A stretch of DNA of 64,000 nt. Source: Enterococcus_D entomosocium (lineage in GTDB: Bacteria > Bacillota > Bacilli > Lactobacillales > Enterococcaceae). The stretch's first letter is position 1. Each line of letters begins with the position of its first letter. Below the pieces are notes generated by a model. That model ran no database searches and was not told the DNA's origin. It was given only the letters and a program-made list of their open reading frames with translations. The position numbers and the translations under genes were made by a program. The stretch is from NCBI RefSeq assembly GCF_030441895.1, contig NZ_JARJAS010000001.1; one strand, written 5' to 3'. Shown piece by piece: positions 42,996 through 50,430 of the stretch.

Positions 42996-43217
42996 ATGAC
43001 ATTTGAAGAAATCTTACCAGAATTAAAAGCCGGAAAAAAAATCATCCGTGAAGGTTGGGGCGGTTTTGAACTTTATGTGACATTCGTTGAAGGCGAAGTG
43101 TACGACAATGCCCCAGTCACCCCTTACTTTTTGATCAAAACAGCAGATGAGGGATTCTCGAGTTTCGCACCGACTGTTTGCGACATTCTTGCGGAAGATT
43201 GGAAAATCGTGGAATGA
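42996..43217 (+). CDS. DUF2829 protein, Thoeris anti-defence 2 (Tad2)-like
   Basis: A compact 73-residue protein beginning MTFEEILPELKAGKKIIREGWGG and ending DILAEDWKIVE. These N- and C-terminal blocks are the hallmarks of DUF2829, the family of the phage protein Tad2, which sequesters cyclic ADP-ribose-type signals made by Thoeris. It is slightly shorter than phage members in the middle. AAAGGAGAAAA precedes the ATG. The stop overlaps the ATG of the SDR gene (ATGA), so the two are translationally coupled. No phage genes are nearby. Function in this setting is unknown. Confidence 0.8.
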   Translation: MTFEEILPELKAGKKIIREGWGGFELYVTFVEGEVYDNAPVTPYFLIKTADEGFSSFAPTVCDILAEDWKIVE

Positions 43218-43963
43218 CAGCATCGTGGATCGATGACAAAACGATTGTGTTTGTCACAGGAGCTGCTTCAGGCATCGGCAGAGCGCAAGCAGAGGCGTTT
43301 CTTGCAGAAGGCGCTCAAGTATTTGGGGTTGACTGCCAATCGTTTCCTGATACGCTTTTAGCCCAGCCCCGCTTTTTCGGCACGTGTTGCGATTTAGCGG
43401 TGGAAGAAAATTGTCTTGCAGCGGTCCAAGCTTGTGTTACACACTTTGGTGGCATGACGATCTTGTTGAATACAGCCGGGAAACTAGATGGCTATCATAC
43501 GATCGCTGAGACGACGTCAATGGAGTGGGAGGAGATATTTCAAACCAATGTCTCCAGCATGTTTTATTTAACGAAAGAAATTTTGCCGCTGATGCAAGCC
43601 AATGGTGGCGGAACGATCATTAATATGGCGTCGATCGCTGGAATGGTCGCAGGTGGAGGTGGGATCGCTTATACAACCGCAAAACACGCGATCGTCGGGT
43701 TTACCAAACAGTTGGCATTGGATGTTGCAGATCAAGGGATCTCGGTGAAGGGCATCGCGCCAGGTGCGATTCAAACGCCGATGAATGCGGCTGATTTTGC
43801 CGGTGACGGAAAAATGGCGCAATGGGTGGCAGAGGAGACGCCGGTCAAGCGTTGGGCGCAACCAGAAGAAGTTGCAGCGCTGACCCTTTTTCTTGCCAGC
43901 CCGCAAGCTAGTTACTTGCAGGGGGCGATCGTGCCCATCGACGGTGGTTGGACCTTGAAATAA
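43214..43963 (+). CDS. Short-chain dehydrogenase/reductase
   Basis: A 249-residue classical SDR. It has the cofactor motif TGAASGIG, the structural NTAG, the catalytic Ser in INMASIAG and the YTTAKH tyrosine-lysine pair, with PGAIQTPM near the C-terminus. It resembles FabG-like 3-oxoacyl-ACP or sugar/alcohol reductases; substrate cannot be read. ATG 43214 overlaps the stop of the DUF2829 gene by four bases. Confidence 0.9.
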   Translation: MTASWIDDKTIVFVTGAASGIGRAQAEAFLAEGAQVFGVDCQSFPDTLLAQPRFFGTCCDLAVEENCLAAVQACVTHFGGMTILLNTAGKLDGYHTIAETTSMEWEEIFQTNVSSMFYLTKEILPLMQANGGGTIINMASIAGMVAGGGGIAYTTAKHAIVGFTKQLALDVADQGISVKGIAPGAIQTPMNAADFAGDGKMAQWVAEETPVKRWAQPEEVAALTLFLASPQASYLQGAIVPIDGGWTLK

Positions 43964-43993
43964 CTAGCCTGAGCCCATTAGAGGAGGACGCCA

Positions 43994-44560
43994 ATGAAGG
44001 AACAAGCGATCCAGAACTTGTTTGCAAAAAATCGTGAATGTCGACAACTGCTTACGATCATTGAAGCGTTACAGCTGCCGGATTGCTGGCTGTGTGCCGG
44101 GTACCTGCGGAATTATTTATGGGGTTTTCTCAGCGGAAAAATAGCGGAGGTGCCGATAACCGATATTGATGTCGTGTTTTATGATCTGACTGTAAGCGTA
44201 GAAGAAACAGCGGCGATCGAAGCGCAACTGCGCCGTTCGTTTCCCGAATTTCCTTGGGAGGTTCGAAATCAAGCATTGATGCACCAGCACAACTTTGCCG
44301 AGGAACCCACTTATACAAGTACCTTCGATGCTTTAACGAAGTTTCCAGAGCGTTGTACAGCGGTGGCGGCACGAATGAAACAAGGCGAGATTGAATTGAT
44401 GGCGCCTTTCGGTTGGCAGGATGTTTGCAGTTTTCGGGTGCGTCCAACACCGCATTTCGCCCAAAATGACCAGTACCTTGCGGTTTACCGACAACGCCAA
44501 GCGATGAAGCAGTGGCAGAAAGTTTGGCCGCAGTTGTTGATTGAAGAGATCGACAACTAA
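43994..44560 (+). CDS. Nucleotidyltransferase-family protein (PF06042-like)
   Basis: A 188-residue protein of the standalone nucleotidyltransferase family. It has CAGYLRNYLWG followed by ITDIDVVFYD, the G-x-R and D-x-D elements of the polymerase-beta-like active site, and ends with a FRVRPTP segment typical of the family. The biological substrate is unknown. AGAGGAGG precedes the ATG. It is the last of the accessory run and faces bioY across a shared terminator. Confidence 0.85.
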   Translation: MKEQAIQNLFAKNRECRQLLTIIEALQLPDCWLCAGYLRNYLWGFLSGKIAEVPITDIDVVFYDLTVSVEETAAIEAQLRRSFPEFPWEVRNQALMHQHNFAEEPTYTSTFDALTKFPERCTAVAARMKQGEIELMAPFGWQDVCSFRVRPTPHFAQNDQYLAVYRQRQAMKQWQKVWPQLLIEEIDN

Positions 44561-44651
44561 AAAAGAACACTCGCGTGATGTGGCGATTTCCAAAAGTTAG
44601 ACGAAAAAGCTAACTGATGGGAATCGCTGCATATGACGCGAGTGTTTTTTA
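44561..44651. terminator. Long bidirectional terminator (nucleotidyltransferase / bioY)
   Basis: AAAAGAACACTCGCGT (44561-44576) pairs with ACGCGAGTGTTTTTT (44636-44650); inner stems CGATT/AATCG and AGTTAG/CTAACT extend the hairpin to about 90 bases. T-runs on both strands suit both flanking genes. Confidence 0.85.
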
Positions 44652-45191
44652 TTAACGCAAAGCCAGTCGTTGCGCCAAGCGGTTTCTTAAAAAGATGCCT
44701 AGATAAGCTGCGGCAACGGCTTTGATGATCCCGGGGATAATAAACAAAACAAAACCACCGTTAAAAGCCGCCGGCCATGCCATGCCAGTGCTCCATTTCA
44801 GCCATAATGTACCAAACAACAAAGTTGCCAGCGCACCGACAATATTGCCGATCACTGCTCCTGTGTAGCGAAACGCCGTTTTTTCTACGACCAATCCAGT
44901 AAGCAATCCGTTAAAGAGGAAGCCGACTAAATAGCCTCCGGTTGGTCCTAACAAAACACCGATACCGCTGGAAAAACCAGCGAAAACGGGCAGACCGATC
45001 AATCCTAACAGCAAGTAGATGATGATCGCCATCGTTCCTGTTCGCGTGCCGAGGAAAGTCACCGCCAGTCCAATCGCAAAGGTTTGTCCTGTCAATGGGA
45101 TCAAACCTAACGGAATCGTCAATTGGGAAAGACCAGCAATAATGATCGCAAATAATGCGGCATGGATTTGTTCACGTAATGATAATTTCAT
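44652..45191 (-). CDS. bioY: Biotin-specific ECF substrate component BioY
   Basis: BioY binds biotin and associates with the EcfA1-EcfA2-EcfT module, encoded at 9083-11548 in this window. The 179-residue membrane protein has about six spans and the family landmarks QLTIPLGLIPLTGQTFAIGLAV, GLIGLPVFAGFSSGIGVLLGPTGGYL and AAYLGIFLRNR. The minus-strand ATG follows GAGAAGGAT. A BirA-type operator lies 22-63 bases upstream, indicating repression when biotin is plentiful. No biotin synthesis genes are seen, so uptake may be the main source. Confidence 0.95.
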   Translation of the reverse strand: MKLSLREQIHAALFAIIIAGLSQLTIPLGLIPLTGQTFAIGLAVTFLGTRTGTMAIIIYLLLGLIGLPVFAGFSSGIGVLLGPTGGYLVGFLFNGLLTGLVVEKTAFRYTGAVIGNIVGALATLLFGTLWLKWSTGMAWPAAFNGGFVLFIIPGIIKAVAAAYLGIFLRNRLAQRLALR

Positions 45192-45212
45192 CGAATCCTT
45201 CTCTCTAGTAAT

Positions 45213-45254
45213 AATTTCGTTAACCTAAAAAAGATTTATTTGGTTAACGAAATT
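45213..45254 (-). promoter_or_regulatory. BirA-type operator of bioY
   Basis: Two perfect 13-base arms, AATTTCGTTAACC (45213-45225) and GGTTAACGAAATT (45242-45254), are separated by 16 bases. GTTAAC half-sites with this spacing match the biotin repressor operators of Firmicutes. The site overlaps the expected promoter of bioY. Confidence 0.8.
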
Positions 45255-45296
45255 ATAAACGGTGGTTTACCAAAAGTAAAGAAGAATCTTGTTTTT

Positions 45297-46151
45297 TTAG
45301 TGTCCTTTTTTTAATAGGACAAGTAAGTTCTTTGAGGAGAGGAAAGGGGCGATTTCTTCCAATTCATCTGTTGAGAAGGGCAGTGCTTGAACGAGATGGC
45401 AGATCGTTGCTTCTGTCAGAAACGGCAGCAGTTCTTCGATTTCATCATAAGACAAGCGTTCTGATGCGGTAACGTTTGGCTGTTCCAGGGCCGTCAGCAG
45501 GAGTTCATCCAGATACGGTGCAGGTAAAAAGGGAAGCAGTTCTTCAATCTCAGAAAAGCGAAAGTCAGGGGTTTCAAGCCAACCTTTGATTTCTCCCGCC
45601 AAAAAGTTGGGGGTTAAAAAGGGCGCCGCCTCTTCCCAAAAAGCCATGGAATAGTGGTTGCCTTTAAGGAGCTCTTCTATTTGGGGCTTTTTCAAAAACG
45701 GCAAGAGTTCTTCCATGACATCTTCTGGGATATTTTCGGCGCCATTAAGCAAGTGCTGCAAGTCAGCACTATTCAAATGAGGTGCTAGTCTAGGCAATAA
45801 GTCTAGGTCTAAAGAAGATTCTTGAAACAGTTCTTCTTGAATCAGTGCCGATAGTTCTTGCGGTTTGATCAGCGGAGCGAGTTCGGCGATTTCTTTTGGC
45901 TGCGCGGTTCCTGCTTGATAATGTTGCACCGCAGCTGCTGGCTTCCCTAACAGCTCATCGATCGATAGGCCTAAAATCGCCGCTAGCTGCGGCAATTTTT
46001 CTATGTCCGGCAGTGAGTTGCCCCGCTCCCAATTACTGACCGCCTGATAGCTGACAAGTAATTGGTCTGCCAAGTTGCTTTGGGTCAGATTTTTTTCTTT
46101 GCGTTTGGTAGCGATCTGCTGACCAATTTTTCTCATGTTGAATTCACTCAT
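45297..46151 (-). CDS. XRE-family regulator with seven C-terminal helical repeats
   Basis: A 284-residue protein. Residues about 7-65 form an XRE helix-turn-helix (IGQQIATKRKEKNLTQSNL, VSYQAVSNWERGNSLPDIEKL). After a linker, about residue 88 onward consists of seven tandem units of 25-36 residues with core E-[EL]-L-x-P-[FH]-L then a second Leu-rich helix, e.g. EIEELLPFL-PAPYLDELL and ELEEIAPFL-SSKNLLVLL. The repeat module is not a named ligand domain I can assign; it could mediate protein contact. ATG 46151 follows AAAGGGGGAA. A cre-like site overlaps its probable -35. Confidence 0.85.
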   Translation of the reverse strand: MSEFNMRKIGQQIATKRKEKNLTQSNLADQLLVSYQAVSNWERGNSLPDIEKLPQLAAILGLSIDELLGKPAAAVQHYQAGTAQPKEIAELAPLIKPQELSALIQEELFQESSLDLDLLPRLAPHLNSADLQHLLNGAENIPEDVMEELLPFLKKPQIEELLKGNHYSMAFWEEAAPFLTPNFLAGEIKGWLETPDFRFSEIEELLPFLPAPYLDELLLTALEQPNVTASERLSYDEIEELLPFLTEATICHLVQALPFSTDELEEIAPFLSSKNLLVLLKKGH

Positions 46152-46171
46152 AAATGAATTCCCCCTTTCAT

Positions 46172-46210
46172 GCTCTAAGTATAGTTTCTCAGAAGGTGGA
46201 AACGCAATCA
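46172..46210 (-). promoter_or_regulatory. Promoter and cre-like site of the XRE gene
   Basis: On the minus strand TTGCGT and TATACT are spaced 18 bases. On the plus strand GTGGAAACGCAATCA (46196-46210) matches the CcpA cre consensus WTGNAANCGNWNNCW at 14 of 15 positions and overlaps the -35, so carbon-source repression is plausible. Confidence 0.5.
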
Positions 46211-46253
46211 AGCTGCGGTTGAGCAGGCAAATGCCGACTCAATCACAGCTTGA
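46208..46253 (-). terminator. Hairpin after icd
   Basis: TCAAGCTG-yG-TTGAG on one side pairs with CTCAA-C-CAGCTTGA on the other (8 + 5 bp around a mismatch). It begins three bases after the icd stop on the minus strand. Only a weak T-rich run follows, so termination may be partial. Confidence 0.6.
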
Positions 46254-46255
46254 GT

Positions 46256-47506
46256 TTACGAATGGATCAGCTGAAGGAGGTGTTCACCAAACGCTTGTGT
46301 CGTTAAACAGACCGCTTCGGGCATCAACTGTGCGAAGTCGGCAGTGACGTGTTGATTTTGCAAGGCTTGTTCAATGGCTTGCGTCAGTATTGCAGCAGCT
46401 TCCGGCCAGTTCAAATGTTCTAATAGCATGCACGCCGATAGCAGCAGTGAACAGGGATTGGCTTTGCCAAGTCCTGCGATATCCGGTGCCGTTCCGTGGG
46501 TAGCTTCAAAGATGGCTGCCCCAGTATCGTAGTTGATATTGGCGCCGGGGGCGATCCCGATGCCGCCAACTTGTGCAGCGAGTGCATCAGAAATGTAGTC
46601 GCCGTTCAAATTACAAGTGGCAATGACATCGAATTTTTCTGGATACAAAAGGATCTGCTGTAAAAAGTTGTCGGCGATCACATCGTTAACAACGATCTTT
46701 CCAGCCGCTTTGGCCGAGGCAAGGGCGGCTTCGGCTGCCTTTGAACCATTTTCTGCTTTGATTTTGTTGTATTGATTCATTGTAAAACACTGGTCGGCGT
46801 ACGTGGTTTCTGCAAGCTGATAGCCCCAGTTTTTAAAGCCGCCTTCTGTAAATTTCATGATATTGCCTTTATGCACCAGTGTCACCGTGGGCCGCTTTTG
46901 AGTAATCGCATACTCAATGGCAGCAGCGATCAAGCGCTGACTGCCTTCTAAAGAGATCGGCTTGATGCCAATAGCGGAAGTTTTAGGAAAACGAATCGCC
47001 TTGACGGCAAAGTCTGCTTGCAGTGTCTGGATCAAACGCTGTGTTGCGTCGTCGTCTTTGGCAAATTCGATGCCAGCATAAACATCTTCAGTATTTTCGC
47101 GAAAGATCACCATATCGGTTTTTTCTGGCTGTTTTAAAGGCGAAGGGACCCCTGTAAAATAGCGAACAGGTCTGACACAGGCATAAAGATCCAGCGTCTG
47201 CCGTAAGGTGACATTCAAGGAGCGAAAGCCCTCGCCAATCGGGGTAGTCAACGGTCCTTTCAAGGCGTATTGCTGGGCCTTGATCGTATCGATGGTTGCT
47301 TGCGGCAGCCATTCCCCTGTCTGTTCAAAGGCGGCTTCTCCAGCGAAAACTTCCAGCCACTCGATGTGGCGCTGATTGTCATAAGCTTTATTCACAGCTG
47401 CATCAATCACAGGTTGCGCAGCCTGCCAAATCTCGGCACCGATGCCGTCTCCTGCAATGTAAGGAATGGTGATCGTCGTTGCTTCATGGGTTGTTTGGTT
47501 AGACAT
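46256..47506 (-). CDS. icd: Isocitrate dehydrogenase, predicted NAD-dependent
   Basis: Oxidises isocitrate to 2-oxoglutarate, the last step of the citrate branch encoded here. The 416-residue protein has GDGIGAEIW, the substrate motif RSLNVTLRQTLDLYACVRPV and the nucleotide-binding loop HGTAPDIAG. In E. coli the NADP-specific enzyme has Lys344-Tyr345, Tyr391 and Arg395; here the matching places read Asp-Ile, Ala (VTADF) and Gln, the pattern of NAD-specific enzymes. The start overlaps the end of acnA by 8 bases. Most textbooks treat enterococci as lacking this enzyme; some species have it. Confidence 0.95.
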   Translation of the reverse strand: MSNQTTHEATTITIPYIAGDGIGAEIWQAAQPVIDAAVNKAYDNQRHIEWLEVFAGEAAFEQTGEWLPQATIDTIKAQQYALKGPLTTPIGEGFRSLNVTLRQTLDLYACVRPVRYFTGVPSPLKQPEKTDMVIFRENTEDVYAGIEFAKDDDATQRLIQTLQADFAVKAIRFPKTSAIGIKPISLEGSQRLIAAAIEYAITQKRPTVTLVHKGNIMKFTEGGFKNWGYQLAETTYADQCFTMNQYNKIKAENGSKAAEAALASAKAAGKIVVNDVIADNFLQQILLYPEKFDVIATCNLNGDYISDALAAQVGGIGIAPGANINYDTGAAIFEATHGTAPDIAGLGKANPCSLLLSACMLLEHLNWPEAAAILTQAIEQALQNQHVTADFAQLMPEAVCLTTQAFGEHLLQLIHS

Positions 47507-50195
47507 GGGCAGCTCCTCCTAATTCCGCTTTTTTTCGAATGACCATTGGCAAAATTCCTTGATGCTTCCAATAGCGAATATCTGCCGGGGCATCAAAGCG
47601 TAGACGGGTCATAAAGGAGACAGTCCCTCCGTCGGTCCGTTGAGCGGTGACTTCGACCAGCTGCTTGACCGCTGGCTCTTCTGGCAAAGCGATCGAGAAT
47701 GTTTCGCTGCCATCTAAGGCAAAAGAGGTGGCACTTTCACCAGCCAGATATTCAAGAGGAATGATCCCCATCATGACCAAGTTGCTGCGATGGATCCGTT
47801 CGAAGCTTTCTGCTAAAACGACTTTAACGCCTAACAATTGTGTTCCTTTGGCGGCCCAGTCGCGAGAAGAACCCATGCCATAATCTTTACCGGCTAAAAT
47901 GATACAGCTTTGGCCGGCTTTTTGGTAATTCATAGCGGCGTCAAATATCGACAAGGTTTCCCCAGTTGGAAAATAATGCGTGACACTGCCAGTGCTGCCA
48001 GGAACCAGCTGGTTTTGCAGACGGATGTTGCCGAAAGTCCCCCGCATCATAATCTGATGATTGCCGCGCCGCGAACCAAAGGAATTGAATTCACGATACG
48101 GAACTTCTTTTTCTTGTAAAAATTTTCCAGCTGCAGAATCCATACTGATGCTGCCGGCAGGAGAAATATGGTCAGTGGTGACGGAATCACCCAATTTTGC
48201 CAAGACTTTCAGATCGGCTAAGACATCTGGTTTAGGCAATTCTTTGGTCAATGTTTCAAAGTAGGGTGGATGAGCAATGTAAGTAGATTGTTCCTCCCAT
48301 TCATAACATGCGCTCGTGGTGGTTTCGATCGCATTCCAGCGTTCATTGGCATCAAAAAGATGCTCATAGGCAGCGCGAAATGCTTCTGGTCCGACGTATT
48401 CTTGAACGTAAGTATTGACTTCTTCATTGCTAGGCCAAATATCAGACAAATACACCGGCTCGTCATTGACGATAGCTAATGGTTCTTTTGTAAGATCTTT
48501 GCGAGTGCTGCCAGCGATCGCATAGGCAACAACTAACGGCGGCGAAGCCAAATAATTGGCTTTGATCTGTGGATGGATTCTTCCTTCAAAATTCCGATTG
48601 CCTGACAGAACCGACGCCACCAGTAGATTTTCCGCCTCAATTGCTTCAGCGACCGGCGCTTCTAAAGGACCGGAATTTCCGATACAGGTGGTACAACCGT
48701 AGCCCACTAAATAAAAGCCGAGTTGCTCTAAATACGGCAGCAAACCACTGTTTTGCAAATAGGTGGTCACGATCTGGGAGCCAGGTGCAAGGGAGGTTTT
48801 GACTGTACGAGGGACGGTCAAACCTTTTTCAATGGCTTTTTTGGCCAATAAGCCTGCAGAGAGCATGACGAAAGGATTGCTAGTATTCGTACAGCTAGTG
48901 ATCGCCGCCAAAACGATATCGCCGGTCTCTAATTTGTCTGCTGCAGCATCTGGCCAAGTAACGCTGGCTTCTTTTTGCCATTCATCCTCCGAAAGTCCAA
49001 AGCCCTTGGGACCAACGGCTGCCGTGACTGATTGTTCAAAATCCTGACGGACTGCTGGAAGCAAAATCCGATCTTGCGGGCGTTTGGGGCCCGCTAATGC
49101 CGGCTGAACTTCTGCTAGATCAATGGTGATCGCCTTAGTATAGGTCGGCACGGTCGTTTCATCATAAAAGAAATGGTTGGCTTTGGCGTAAGCGGTAACG
49201 AGTTCGATCAGCTCGCTGGAGCGCCCGGTCGTTGCCAAGTAGTTCAAGGTCTCTTGGTCGATCGGACAAAAACCGCAAGTGGCACCATATTCAGGGGCCA
49301 TGTTCGCTAATGTCGCCCGATCGGCTAAGCTCAAATGACCATAGCCCGGGCCAAAGTATTCGACAAATTTTCCAACCACTTTTTCGATCCGCAGCACTTC
49401 GGTTACTTTTAGTGCTAAATCGGTTGCTGTGGTACCTGCAGGCATCTCGTTGATAAATTTCACCCCGATGACTTCAGGTGTAGGAAAGAAAGAAGGTTCG
49501 CCAAGAATCGCAGCTTCCGCTTCAATACCGCCAACCCCCCAACCGAGGACCCCCAAACCGTTGATCATCGTGGTGTGAGAATCGGTTCCTTGCAATGTAT
49601 CAGGAAACAGCAGACGTTGGTCTTCGTGTGTTTTTTGCAAGATCACATCAGACAATGATTCGATGTTGACTTGATGAATGATCCCTGTTTCAGGCGGAAC
49701 GACTTCGAAATTGTCGAAAGAACCTTGTGCCCATTTCAAGAATTGATAGCGTTCTGCGTTGCGTTCAAATTCCCGCTCCGTATTAAAAGCGATCGCCCCA
49801 GGCGTACCGGCTTGATCGACTTGCACAGAGTGGTCGACGACGAGTGTGACGGGGATCTCAGGATTGATGTCTTCTGCGGCACCGCCTAAAGCGACCATCG
49901 CATCCCGCATGGCAGCCAGATCAACAACTGCAGGCACCCCAGTAAAGTCTTGCAAGACGACCCGCTCTGGTTTGAATGGCACGACACCGGTAGGGCTTTC
50001 TGCCTGCCAATTCGCTAAAAATGGTAAATAATCCTCTGTAATTTCCTCGTCTTGATGACGAGCAACACTTTCCAATAAAACTCGAATGGAGTAGGGCAAG
50101 CGAGATAAATCAGCCCCTAAGTCTTGGGTGATTTTCGCTAAGTCAATATACGTGTATTGGGTGTCATTGACGGTAAGTTGAGTTTGCCACTTCAT
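47499..50195 (-). CDS. acnA: Aconitate hydratase A
   Basis: Converts citrate to isocitrate through a [4Fe-4S] cluster. The 898-residue protein is of AcnA/IRP type: cluster cysteines are in AITSCTNTSNP and GCTTCIGNSG, and it has GTDSHTTMINGLGVLGWGVGG and the C-terminal swivel domain with GKDYGMGSSRDWAAKG. The ATG follows AAGGAGGA on the minus strand. It is the promoter-proximal gene of acnA-icd, divergent from citrate synthase. AcnA/CitB proteins can also bind RNA when the cluster is lost; whether this one does is unknown. Confidence 0.97.
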   Translation of the reverse strand: MKWQTQLTVNDTQYTYIDLAKITQDLGADLSRLPYSIRVLLESVARHQDEEITEDYLPFLANWQAESPTGVVPFKPERVVLQDFTGVPAVVDLAAMRDAMVALGGAAEDINPEIPVTLVVDHSVQVDQAGTPGAIAFNTEREFERNAERYQFLKWAQGSFDNFEVVPPETGIIHQVNIESLSDVILQKTHEDQRLLFPDTLQGTDSHTTMINGLGVLGWGVGGIEAEAAILGEPSFFPTPEVIGVKFINEMPAGTTATDLALKVTEVLRIEKVVGKFVEYFGPGYGHLSLADRATLANMAPEYGATCGFCPIDQETLNYLATTGRSSELIELVTAYAKANHFFYDETTVPTYTKAITIDLAEVQPALAGPKRPQDRILLPAVRQDFEQSVTAAVGPKGFGLSEDEWQKEASVTWPDAAADKLETGDIVLAAITSCTNTSNPFVMLSAGLLAKKAIEKGLTVPRTVKTSLAPGSQIVTTYLQNSGLLPYLEQLGFYLVGYGCTTCIGNSGPLEAPVAEAIEAENLLVASVLSGNRNFEGRIHPQIKANYLASPPLVVAYAIAGSTRKDLTKEPLAIVNDEPVYLSDIWPSNEEVNTYVQEYVGPEAFRAAYEHLFDANERWNAIETTTSACYEWEEQSTYIAHPPYFETLTKELPKPDVLADLKVLAKLGDSVTTDHISPAGSISMDSAAGKFLQEKEVPYREFNSFGSRRGNHQIMMRGTFGNIRLQNQLVPGSTGSVTHYFPTGETLSIFDAAMNYQKAGQSCIILAGKDYGMGSSRDWAAKGTQLLGVKVVLAESFERIHRSNLVMMGIIPLEYLAGESATSFALDGSETFSIALPEEPAVKQLVEVTAQRTDGGTVSFMTRLRFDAPADIRYWKHQGILPMVIRKKAELGGAAHV

Positions 50196-50239
50196 AAGAA
50201 TCCTCCTTTTTACGAAGATAATCGTACTTATTAGGAATA

Positions 50240-50267
50240 ATTATACGTTGATAATTTAAAAAATCAA
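50240..50267 (-). promoter_or_regulatory. Promoter of acnA-icd
   Basis: On the minus strand TTGATT (50262-50267) and TATAAT (50240-50245) are separated by 16 bases, 44 bases before the acnA start codon. AT-rich flanks. Confidence 0.7.
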
Positions 50268-50284
50268 TTAAATTTATGAAAAAT

Positions 50285-50313
50285 ATTTCATTTTCTGAAC
50301 ATCGTGCTATAAT
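50285..50313 (+). promoter_or_regulatory. Citrate synthase promoter with CodY-like site
   Basis: TATAAT at 50308-50313 is preceded by TG-C (extended -10). CATTTTCTGAACATC at 50289-50303 matches the CodY consensus at 12 of 15 positions and fills the spacer between -35 and -10. It is also near the divergent acnA promoter, so one bound CodY could affect both units. Confidence 0.55.
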
Positions 50314-50430
50314 GTGTGAAAGTTTGTTAAAAAGCAACGATTTTATAGGATGACTATTTTAACGATGTTTGTATACGGTTAAATAACATTGTAGTCGATA
50401 GTTTGTAGAAAGATTGGAGGTAACATCACC

